Source of the DNA: a virus
IMG/VR virus record: IMGVR_UViG_3300013372_001618
Location: 1-31,066 of that record
Length of the DNA: 31,066 nt
Direction: 5' to 3' (one strand)
Shown piece after piece: positions 1 through 6,949 of this stretch. Under the pieces are notes generated by a model. It searched no databases. It saw only the letters and a list, made by a program, of their open reading frames with translations, and was not told the origin of the DNA. The first letter of the stretch is position 1. Each line of letters begins with the position of its first letter. The position numbers were made by a program, and so were the translations under genes.

Positions 1-785
1 ACCCTGACGGTCGTGTCAATATGTTTAGTCGTAATGGTAAAGAGCTTGTTAACTTCCCTCACGTAGTAGAGCAAATTGCGGCCGCATTTACTGATGGCGA
101 AGAAGCGATGGTACTAGACGGTGAGATAATGAGTAGCAGTTTCCAAGACTTGATGAAGCAAGTGCATCGAAAAGACAATGTAGAAGCAGGTGATGCCATA
201 CTTAACTTGTTTGATATTTTGCCGCTAGCTGATTTTGAAAAAGGTAATTGGAGTCGTAAGCAAAGTCACCGCACACAAATGATAACCAATTGGGTCACTA
301 AACGTCAACATCTTATGCCTAATGTTACAGTTGTAGCGCAAGAGCTTGTAGATTTAGACACAGAAGAAGGTAATAAACGGTTTAGTGAGATCAATGCCAA
401 GGCTGTTGCAGGCGGATATGAAGGCATTATGATTAAGGATCCAGAAGCACCTTATGAATGTAAGAGGACTGCCAGTTGGCTCAAGCTCAAACCATTTATT
501 GAAGTTAGTCTTACTGTGGTAGCCACCGAAGAAGGTACTGGTAAGAACGTAGGTAAAATGGGTGCATTAGTCTGTGAAGGAATTGATGATGGGAAAGATA
601 TCCGTGTTAATGTTGGCAGTGGCTTTACTGATGAACAGCGTGATGATCTTTGGTCATGCAAGGTCAACGGACACGTCATTGAAGTACGTGCAGATGCAGT
701 AACACAAAATCAAGACGGCACCTACTCATTAAGATTCCCCCGATTCAAAGGATTTAGGGGGTTTGAACAAGGAGAAAAAATATGA
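1..785 (+). CDS. ATP-dependent DNA ligase, C-terminal part (5' end outside window)
   Basis: The reading frame is open to the left edge of the window, so the start and the adenylation lysine motif (KxDG) lie upstream. What remains shows nucleotidyltransferase motifs of ATP-dependent ligases in order: SRNGKEL (motif Ia region, nt 27-47), DGE (motif III, near nt 120), EGIMIKD (motif IV, near nt 421) and WLKLKP (motif V, near nt 478). About 90 residues follow, as expected for the OB-fold domain. It would seal nicks in phage DNA during replication and repair. The stop overlaps the next start by 4 nt (ATGA), so the two are probably translationally coupled. The internal ATG at nt 21 is not the true start, because the coding frame continues upstream of it. 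The family call is firm; the subtype (T4- or T7-like) is not decided. Confidence 0.9.
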   Translation, partial: PDGRVNMFSRNGKELVNFPHVVEQIAAAFTDGEEAMVLDGEIMSSSFQDLMKQVHRKDNVEAGDAILNLFDILPLADFEKGNWSRKQSHRTQMITNWVTKRQHLMPNVTVVAQELVDLDTEEGNKRFSEINAKAVAGGYEGIMIKDPEAPYECKRTASWLKLKPFIEVSLTVVATEEGTGKNVGKMGALVCEGIDDGKDIRVNVGSGFTDEQRDDLWSCKVNGHVIEVRADAVTQNQDGTYSLRFPRFKGFRGFEQGEKI

Positions 786-985
786 TCAAAGAAGGAACTT
801 GCTGGACTGGTCTCGGTGGCAAAATATTTTTAGTTCTCAAAAAAGTTGAACTAGACGGTCACACTTGGATATATTATCGAGACTACCGCCATAATATAGA
901 AGATGACGTACGAGAGTATAGTTGTTATGAAGAAACCTTCTTAGAAAGATTCCGCGAACTACCCGAAAGCACAAAAGAAAGATAA
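782..985 (+). CDS. Small conserved-looking phage protein (67 aa), unknown function
   Basis: A 67-residue protein in tight context: it overlaps the ligase stop by 4 nt, and its own stop is followed after one base by the MazG-like start. A purine-rich stretch (AAGGAGAAAAAAT) precedes the start. The N-terminal half has a GTxWTGLGGKIFLV pattern followed by a WIYYRDY strand, which could be a small SH3-like beta barrel. The C-terminal part is charged and probably helical. No catalytic motif is visible. Position and spacing support a real gene; the function is unrecognised. Confidence 0.7.
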   Translation: MIKEGTCWTGLGGKIFLVLKKVELDGHTWIYYRDYRHNIEDDVREYSCYEETFLERFRELPESTKER

Positions 986-986
986 A

Positions 987-1352
987 ATGACAAACCCGTT
1001 TAGAGATCAAGAAAAATTCATGAAGGCCTGCGACCAGACAGTTGGTGGCGAGTTTGACAAAGATCAATTTAATTTGTATATTAGTTTGATTGAAGAAGAA
1101 GCAAAAGAACTTGCCGAAGCCATTGAAGCTCACGATCAAGTAGAAACACTGGATGCACTTATTGATATTCTAGTGGTCACCATTGGTGCTATCCATAGCA
1201 TGGGCAGTGATGCTGAGGGTGCGTGGAAAGAAGTCATGAAAACTAACTTTGCCAAGATTGATAAAGAAACAGGTAAAGTTCGTAAGCGTGAAGATGGAAA
1301 AGTTCTCAAGCCCATCGGCTGGACTCCTCCAGATTTAAAACAATTTATTTAA
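987..1352 (+). CDS. mazG: MazG-like nucleotide pyrophosphohydrolase
   Basis: 121 residues, the size of single-domain all-alpha NTP pyrophosphohydrolases. The metal-binding signature is visible: an EEExxELxEA block near residues 35-43, then a DALIDILVVTIGA helix near residues 60-72 supplying the second acidic pair. The C-terminal part (NFAKID..GKVRKREDGKV, ending near GWTPPDL) follows the pattern of phage MazG-like proteins. It would hydrolyse (d)NTPs to monophosphates in the cytoplasm. In marine phages such enzymes are proposed to adjust nucleotide pools or the stringent signal; that role is inference here. The ATG lies one base after the previous stop with AAAGAAAGA upstream, so co-transcription with the ligase is likely. 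Confidence 0.88.
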   Translation: MTNPFRDQEKFMKACDQTVGGEFDKDQFNLYISLIEEEAKELAEAIEAHDQVETLDALIDILVVTIGAIHSMGSDAEGAWKEVMKTNFAKIDKETGKVRKREDGKVLKPIGWTPPDLKQFI

Positions 1353-1359
1353 GGAAAGA

Positions 1360-2199
1360 ATGATGGGTAGAAATTATTGGACATGCACAAAATTTGCAGA
1401 CTGGATTCGTGGTACTGCCAAACCACGTGCTGAAACCATGGAAGGTTGGGACAACTGGCATACCACTGCTAAAATGCGTTATAACTTTCGCTATTGGCTA
1501 GCAGAAGAAGGATTGGACTATATACAAAATGCTATCTACTACATTCCTGACCGAATTTATGCGGTCAAATATTACATCAATAATCGTTGGGTATCTCATA
1601 CTCACGCTCTCACTGCCCATAGTTCTCTTATATCTAAAGGACAGTGGTGCGATGTTGGTCACCGCTTTCTTCCTTGTTTGTTCAGCGAGCTTGTGGATTT
1701 TGTTGAAGTAGAGCTTGCTTGGTGGCACCTAGTTTGGGAAGATAAAGAAAAGCGCAAGAAGTATAATGCTCCCTGGTGGCGCTTTGGCTGGTGGAACATG
1801 CGCCTGTGGCGTTGTCCCCAAGCTGGCCTAGACAATCTTGCATGGCAAGCTAATCTTGTAAGAGATGAGCAATATACTAACAAAGATGATCCAGAATTTG
1901 GCAAACCCACTGAACAGGCAATTAGAGCCAAGGAAATTTTAGATCTTTACACATGGTGGACTGAAGTATATCTAAAACGTCCAGACCCCTATGAAGCCAG
2001 TGGATGGAGTGCCTACTGCGAAGCAAGCCGTACAGCTAATGGCGGTAGCCTAAGTTGGGGTGCAGATAAGAGTCCCGAACTTAAAAAGATGAGTGACAAA
2101 TCACACAAGCTACTTCGTAAGATTGAAGAAGCCTACGAAAAAGAAGACGAAGCCATGATGATTCGTTTGATTAAGATCCGTGGTAGTCTGTGGACTTAA
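1360..2199 (+). CDS. Tryptophan-rich phage protein (279 aa), unknown function
   Basis: A 279-residue protein with 21 tryptophans, many paired (AWW, PWW, GWW, TWW). No enzyme motif is recognisable. The middle (about residues 110-160) alternates aromatic and charged residues and includes VELAWWHLVW and RFGWWNMRLW. The C-terminal 60 residues are Lys/Glu-rich and probably helical. There are no convincing transmembrane segments, because charged residues interrupt every hydrophobic run. A Shine-Dalgarno AAGGAA at 1351-1356 serves tandem ATG codons at 1360 and 1363; spacing slightly favours the second. The next gene starts directly after its stop. A structural or host-takeover role is possible, but nothing in the sequence decides this. 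Confidence 0.75.
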   Translation: MMGRNYWTCTKFADWIRGTAKPRAETMEGWDNWHTTAKMRYNFRYWLAEEGLDYIQNAIYYIPDRIYAVKYYINNRWVSHTHALTAHSSLISKGQWCDVGHRFLPCLFSELVDFVEVELAWWHLVWEDKEKRKKYNAPWWRFGWWNMRLWRCPQAGLDNLAWQANLVRDEQYTNKDDPEFGKPTEQAIRAKEILDLYTWWTEVYLKRPDPYEASGWSAYCEASRTANGGSLSWGADKSPELKKMSDKSHKLLRKIEEAYEKEDEAMMIRLIKIRGSLWT

Positions 2200-3018
2200 A
2201 TGAAAAAGTATGTTGTTGGATTAGGGTGTAGTTGGACTCAAGGTCAGGGAGGGTATCCTAAAGAAATATGGGACAGATATAATGGTCGTATAGATATCAG
2301 TGGCGACGAAGATCAACCTCTTAGAGAGTACGAACACTTTAACAGTTGGGTCAACTCTCTGTGCCGAGACTACCTTAGTGATCACATACCTATAAATCTT
2401 GGTGTACGAGGTTGCGGCAATCGTGGCGCTGTAAAACAATTATATTTTAGCAACATCGATTGGTCGCAAGGTTCCGGGTATATTATTTTAATGTTGTCCG
2501 GGCTTGACCGATTCGACTTCTTAAGAGAAGATCTTCTAAAAGACGATAACGCATACCATCATTACAAATACAATACTATCTGGCCTATTGAATCTTCGGA
2601 TAATGAACTATGGCGTGGATACGCAAAAGCATGGTCGGAACAGATTGTGGCCCATGAAACAATGCTAGCCATGTTAGAACTTCAAAATTTTTGCAGATTA
2701 TACAATTACAAACTTATTGTAGCAAATGGTTTTAATACTGTAGACTTAGAAAATCACCTAGGGGAATTTGCTAAACCATTAGCTAATAAATTTAATTGGG
2801 ATTATTATCTGCATAGCAAGACACCATATGTAGCTATGATAGAAAAATTAATAGAGTTAGATCAAGCAATAGACCAAAAAGACTGGAAAGATTTCTATAC
2901 CAAATATAGTAATTTTAATTATCCTAAAGAGTATCTTACTAATTGCTCGCATCCTACAATTAAAGGATATAATACTATTGCAGGTGAGCTTAATAAATTT
3001 ATTTCTTTGTCAGCGTAA
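2200..3018 (+). CDS. SGNH/GDSL hydrolase-like protein
   Basis: 272 residues with the block order of SGNH/GDSL esterases. Block I is GLGCSWTQG near residues 7-15, with serine in the nucleophile position. Block II is NLGVRGCGNRG near residue 67, supplying the oxyanion glycine. Block III resembles LSGLDR near residue 100, where the usual GxND is altered. Block V is NCSHPT near residue 250, supplying the catalytic histidine, with Cys-Ser where the Asp is usual. Members hydrolyse esters such as acetyl groups on glycans. The start abuts the previous stop with no gap. A second SGNH-like protein lies at 11216-11971. The altered blocks III and V leave catalytic competence uncertain. Confidence 0.7.
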   Translation: MKKYVVGLGCSWTQGQGGYPKEIWDRYNGRIDISGDEDQPLREYEHFNSWVNSLCRDYLSDHIPINLGVRGCGNRGAVKQLYFSNIDWSQGSGYIILMLSGLDRFDFLREDLLKDDNAYHHYKYNTIWPIESSDNELWRGYAKAWSEQIVAHETMLAMLELQNFCRLYNYKLIVANGFNTVDLENHLGEFAKPLANKFNWDYYLHSKTPYVAMIEKLIELDQAIDQKDWKDFYTKYSNFNYPKEYLTNCSHPTIKGYNTIAGELNKFISLSA

Positions 3019-3034
3019 TTAAGGGCTAGTGCGT

Positions 3035-3040
3035 TATAAT
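3035..3040 (+). promoter_or_regulatory. Candidate -10 box for the 36-aa gene
   Basis: An exact TATAAT, in the context GTTATAATA that recurs at two other promoters in this window. It lies 24 bases before the ATG of a 36-codon gene, just after the stop of the SGNH-like gene. No good -35 is present at 16-18 bp, so it would depend on a weak -35 or an activator. Confidence 0.45.
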
Positions 3041-3064
3041 ATGTATGTTCTAAAGGAATTTAAA

Positions 3065-3175
3065 ATGAAATTAGTTATTGCCGCCGAGGAAGATGAATTA
3101 TCACCGTACATAACTGTTAGGCTAGCATTGGCCAGAGCCAAAGCAATGGCAAAGTACAGAGAAGTTTGGGGGTAA
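3065..3175 (+). CDS. 36-aa microprotein gene
   Basis: A 36-codon frame starts with ATG after an AAAGGAATTTAAA leader, with Shine-Dalgarno AAGGA at about 3053-3057. The product starts MKLVIAAEEDEL, continues SPYITVRLALARAKAMAKY and ends REVWG. An acidic N-terminus leads into a basic, Ala-rich helix. It has its own -10 box upstream and an intrinsic terminator whose loop contains the stop codon, so it looks like a monocistronic unit. This supports it as a real gene despite its size. Small helical proteins of this kind in phages can be host-takeover factors or regulators, but nothing here identifies a function. Confidence 0.6.
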   Translation: MKLVIAAEEDELSPYITVRLALARAKAMAKYREVWG

Positions 3176-3194
3176 TACCCTAAACTTTTTTTTT
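3163..3194 (+). terminator. Rho-independent terminator
   Basis: The left arm AGTTTGGGG (3163-3171) pairs over 9 bp, including one G:T, with CCCTAAACT (3178-3186). The loop is 6 nt, and 9 thymines run from 3186 to 3194. It ends the 36-aa gene transcript; the TAA stop lies inside the hairpin. It also argues against the TTG at 3193 as a start for the next gene. Confidence 0.85.
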
Positions 3195-3222
3195 GGTCAT
3201 TATATTATTAGATAATTACTGT

Positions 3223-4584
3223 ATGACCTCTAAACAACGAATTATAGAAATAAAAGAAATAACCGATCAAATAAGCCCTACATTTTGTTTGGCTAAATGG
3301 CATCATACTACAATCTATCTTCAAACAGGAGAAACACATAGTTGTTATCATCCTGCTCCACACAAAATACCACTTGAAGAGATTAAAACTAATCCTAGTG
3401 CAATTCATAATACCATAGAGAAAAAACAACAACGTGCAGAAATGCTAGCAGGTGAAAAACCCCAAGGTTGTCAATACTGCTGGAACATAGAGGCATTAGG
3501 TGATGACTATATCAGTGATCGACATGATCGTAACGCCAGTATCTATAAGCCAGAGAGACTACAGGAAATTATTGATCAAGGTCCGGACTTCAATGTCAAT
3601 CCTGAATATCTTGAAATAAGTTTTGGCAATGAATGCAATTTCAAATGTGGCTACTGCCATCCCAAAGCATCTAGTAGTTTTTATAAAGAGATAAAAGAAC
3701 ACGGTGCATATCCTGTTAACAATCACAGATTTACTGTTGACGGATTGTTTATCTACGAAGAAGACGTCAATCCATATGTAGCAGCGTGGTGGCGTTGGTG
3801 GCCTACACTGCGTAAAACTTTAAACATTCTACGTATAACTGGAGGTGAGCCTCTACTGCAAAAGAACACATTCCTATTACTAGATAACTTAGATAGATAT
3901 CCACTGCCCAATTTAGAATTAAACATTAACAGTAATCTGGGTGTGAAACCCCTATTAGTAAATCGACTTGCAGAAAAAGTTGAAAAACTTCGTGTAGAAG
4001 GTAAAATTAGAAACTTCAAACTGTTTACCAGTATTGACACTTGGGGAGAACGAGCGGAATATATACGTACTGGATTAGACTTAGAAGTATGGGAAAGTAA
4101 TTTCCATACATATCTAACTAAGACAGCGAACCCAATAACTTTTATGATTACTTTTAACATCTTAGCAGTTACTAGTTTCAAAAGTCTATTAGAAAAAATA
4201 CTTGAATGGAGGAAACAGTATGGTTGGTATTCTAGTACTAATGAACATCGTATTCGTTTTGATACTCCTTACCTAAAGGAACCTTTACAATATGACATGA
4301 ACATATTGCCCAAAGCAGAGTTCTTACCTTATATGCAAGAGGCTTTAGAATTCATGGCCGCTAATGTTGACAACTCTGCTGTTGATAAATTTACTGATCT
4401 AGAATATGAAAAGTTTCGTAGAGTAGTAACCTACATGGAAACTACTATATATTCAGATGCAAAAATAAAAGAAGGTCGTGCAGACTTCTATCGTTGGTTT
4501 ACAGAATATGATCGTAGACGAAAAACTGATTTTGTTAAAACTTTTCCAGAATTAGAAAACTTTTATAAGTCTTGTAAAACATAA
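3223..4584 (+). CDS. Twitch-domain radical SAM enzyme
   Basis: 453 residues from the ATG at 3223; an upstream in-frame TTG falls inside the terminator T-tract and is rejected. The radical SAM cluster motif is CNFKCGYC (CxxxCxxC) near residues 137-144, followed by ITGGEPLL (SAM-binding GGEP) near residue 207. An N-terminal cysteine-rich section (CYHP, then CQYCW near residue 83) resembles auxiliary-cluster or twitch-type proteins, so a second Fe-S cluster is possible. Such enzymes generate a 5'-deoxyadenosyl radical to modify peptides, sugars or small molecules; the substrate cannot be read from sequence. The stop overlaps the next start (TAATG), making this the first gene of a four-gene coupled operon with two GT-like proteins and a second radical SAM enzyme. 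Confidence 0.85.
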   Translation: MTSKQRIIEIKEITDQISPTFCLAKWHHTTIYLQTGETHSCYHPAPHKIPLEEIKTNPSAIHNTIEKKQQRAEMLAGEKPQGCQYCWNIEALGDDYISDRHDRNASIYKPERLQEIIDQGPDFNVNPEYLEISFGNECNFKCGYCHPKASSSFYKEIKEHGAYPVNNHRFTVDGLFIYEEDVNPYVAAWWRWWPTLRKTLNILRITGGEPLLQKNTFLLLDNLDRYPLPNLELNINSNLGVKPLLVNRLAEKVEKLRVEGKIRNFKLFTSIDTWGERAEYIRTGLDLEVWESNFHTYLTKTANPITFMITFNILAVTSFKSLLEKILEWRKQYGWYSSTNEHRIRFDTPYLKEPLQYDMNILPKAEFLPYMQEALEFMAANVDNSAVDKFTDLEYEKFRRVVTYMETTIYSDAKIKEGRADFYRWFTEYDRRRKTDFVKTFPELENFYKSCKT

Positions 4585-5873
4585 TGAATAAGATTAAAAT
4601 GGCCTATAACTGGATTGGTCCACAAGGACCTCTCCCTAATATTGAAATACCAAATATTCTAAATCTAGCCGATGCTTCTGTTGGTGGATCGTTAACTTCT
4701 AATAGGATTTGGATAGAAGGTATATGGCATATCTTTAAAGACCATTTTGAATTAAGTCCTACTGCTAGTATACAAGACTCTGATACATTCATATATCCGT
4801 TAACTCTACATTGGCGTGTAAACTTTGATTCTTATTTTACTATAGGCGATGGCATTTTAGAATATGCTCATCTTAGTAACGATATTCTACACAAAATTAA
4901 ACACGGCAACGGTTATATTTTGATAGATCATAGCCCTGAAGCATTTGTCTACGATAAACATCTCAATGTGCTACATTCTTATTTCTCATCTCACGGTATT
5001 CCTTTATATAAGATATTGTATCTGACCGGATGTATGAATATCGAAGAAGTGTACAACAGCTATTGCAATCGATATCGTATCCCCAATGACAAAAGTCATA
5101 GAATAAAATTAGTATGCTATCCTTGTAGCATAGATAGTGCATCAAAGGATATTGAAAATTTAGAAGTTGAGCCTGGCTATAATACAGAAAGTATGCCTAA
5201 AAAAATATTTTTGAGTTGGAATAGAAGGCATAAAGCTCACAGAAACATGTTGACCTTGCTATTTGATAAAAACAATCTGCTAGATTGTAGTTACTTTAGT
5301 ATGTCTAAATGTCAACCGGAGTTTCCTGATATAAAATTTGAAGATATTTTTGAAGACTACTGGCTTGACTTTTTTGATTTGTCAAAAGAAGACATATCTA
5401 ACCTAGTAAAAAAACTACCACTAGTAGTCGACGGGGAAACTTCTATTAATAAAATGATGAAGGGTACTCAATCTACATCAGAAAATTTTTACAAAAGCAG
5501 TCTAATAAGTATCATAACAGAAACTAACTTTGTAGAAAATGAAATTTCAATGACAGAAAAATCTATTAAACCTGTTAAAGAAAAACATCCGTTCATCATG
5601 GTAGGTGTAAAAGGCACACTAAAAGCATATCATAGGCTCGGCTATAAAACATTTAGTGATTTTTGGAGTGAAGATTACGATAACATAGAGAACTGTTGGG
5701 AACGACTCCGTGAAATTATTAGGGTATGCACAGAAATTTCACAGTGGGATAGTGCTAAAATTCTAGATTTTAAAAGAAATGTTAAACCAATATTAGATCA
5801 TAATTTTCAAATTGCAAAAGCAGGCATCAGTCAACAAGCTGCAAACAGTATTATTCAACATGTCAACACATGA
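4584..5873 (+). CDS. GT-B-like glycosyltransferase family protein, copy A
   Basis: 429 residues. Two conserved blocks tie it to the proteins at 5870-6949 and 9062-10258. The first is KKIFLSWNRRHKAHR near residues 206-220. The second begins TETNF and continues through TEKSIKPV near residue 323, HPFIMVG, GYKTF near residue 353 and FWSEDYD. An E-x-TEK-xxKP-xxxxPF pattern resembles the nucleotide-sugar binding region of GT-B enzymes such as GT10 fucosyltransferases. The likely role is sugar transfer to an unknown acceptor. The N-terminal half is divergent and may bind the acceptor. It is coupled by 1-nt and 4-nt overlaps to the radical SAM gene and to copy B. The family resemblance is clear to me; donor and acceptor are unknown. 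Confidence 0.6.
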   Translation: MNKIKMAYNWIGPQGPLPNIEIPNILNLADASVGGSLTSNRIWIEGIWHIFKDHFELSPTASIQDSDTFIYPLTLHWRVNFDSYFTIGDGILEYAHLSNDILHKIKHGNGYILIDHSPEAFVYDKHLNVLHSYFSSHGIPLYKILYLTGCMNIEEVYNSYCNRYRIPNDKSHRIKLVCYPCSIDSASKDIENLEVEPGYNTESMPKKIFLSWNRRHKAHRNMLTLLFDKNNLLDCSYFSMSKCQPEFPDIKFEDIFEDYWLDFFDLSKEDISNLVKKLPLVVDGETSINKMMKGTQSTSENFYKSSLISIITETNFVENEISMTEKSIKPVKEKHPFIMVGVKGTLKAYHRLGYKTFSDFWSEDYDNIENCWERLREIIRVCTEISQWDSAKILDFKRNVKPILDHNFQIAKAGISQQAANSIIQHVNT

Positions 5874-6949
5874 AAATATATTATTTGCGATGTTACAATC
5901 TAGAATTAACAGAAAATCTAGAATTAGTAGCCAACAGAATTATCGACAGCGACCCCGATAGGATAATAATTTGGTGTGCCCAAGAATATGCCTACTATGA
6001 AATATTTGATCAGTTGTTTGATCTATTAGAAAACTGGGCCACATCTAACAATAAATTAGTTCATTTGATCACCACTTGTAAATCTGGATATGTTAGGCCG
6101 TGGATTCTAGCAGAAGGCACCTACGGTATACTATATAATTTTATGTTTGCACACATGATGGGATTCCCTACTGACCCAAAAATATGCGATAAAAAATTCA
6201 TATACCTTAACAATAACAAAGCACCAAGTCAAATCAATCCCACTAAAATTTTTACTTGTTATAATCACACTGCACATGCCCAAAGAGGACTGCTGGTAGA
6301 TCTATTGGCAAGAGACAATTTGATAAAATTAGGCATAGTGACCTTTCACTATCCCGAACAATATCAGTGGATTTATCATAATGGAACAAAACTTCTTGAC
6401 GAATTAGATTTCAAATTAGATAACAATAAGTACTCACCCGATATGGTTCCACAAAGTCAAACTTCTGCTTTTATGGACGTAGTTACAGAATCTCGATATG
6501 ATATCAATGAATACTTTATTACAGAAAAAACATTAAAAAGTCTAATGTTGTATAGACCCTTTCTAGTGTTAAGCTGTCAAGGGTTTCACAAATACCTTGT
6601 TGACCGCCTTGGACTCAGATTATACGATGAACTATTTGACTACGGTTTTGATAATGAACCATCGATCAACAATCGCGTTGAAGGCATCATAAAAAACATT
6701 AAACATATAGAAAAAAGTTTTAGCAGTACTACACAGTTAAATGAAATGTATGATTCTATTAGACCAAAATTATTATATAACAGAAATAGAATAGAAGAAA
6801 TATTTGTCAACAAGGATTTAATTGTACCAAAATCACTTAAATTCTTAATGGAACAAGACAATATTACAATAGAAAATGCCGGGTATGCAGACCTACCTGA
6901 TTATATGATAAAAATGGGTTGGTCTAATATAAAGTTAAATAATGTATGA
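5870..6949 (+). CDS. GT-B-like glycosyltransferase family protein, copy B
   Basis: 359 residues, the shortest of three related proteins here. The shared middle block is TKIFTCYNHTAHAQR near residue 125. The shared C-terminal block has TESRY, then YFITEKTLKSL near residue 218, RPFLVLS and a degenerate GLRLYDELFDYGFD. The YxxTEK pattern is close to that of fucosyltransferase-type GT-B enzymes. The N-terminal 120 residues (a repeated LELVAN-like helix and a DPDRIIIWCAQE strand) form an alpha/beta fold. It overlaps its neighbours by 4 nt on each side, and its stop leads directly into the B12-binding radical SAM gene. Sugar transfer is inferred from weak motifs only. Confidence 0.55.
   Translation: MKIYYLRCYNLELTENLELVANRIIDSDPDRIIIWCAQEYAYYEIFDQLFDLLENWATSNNKLVHLITTCKSGYVRPWILAEGTYGILYNFMFAHMMGFPTDPKICDKKFIYLNNNKAPSQINPTKIFTCYNHTAHAQRGLLVDLLARDNLIKLGIVTFHYPEQYQWIYHNGTKLLDELDFKLDNNKYSPDMVPQSQTSAFMDVVTESRYDINEYFITEKTLKSLMLYRPFLVLSCQGFHKYLVDRLGLRLYDELFDYGFDNEPSINNRVEGIIKNIKHIEKSFSSTTQLNEMYDSIRPKLLYNRNRIEEIFVNKDLIVPKSLKFLMEQDNITIENAGYADLPDYMIKMGWSNIKLNNV

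Noticed and set aside
3193-3222. TTG start extending the first radical SAM gene by 10 codons
   Set aside because: The TTG lies in the T-tract of a strong intrinsic terminator, so it would not be in the downstream transcript; the ATG at 3223 is preferred.
3223-4584. Assignment of the first radical SAM enzyme as QueE, given a QueD-like gene nearby
   Set aside because: It is about twice the size of QueE, has an extra cysteine-rich N-terminal region, and sits in an operon with glycosyltransferase-like genes far from the QueD-like gene.
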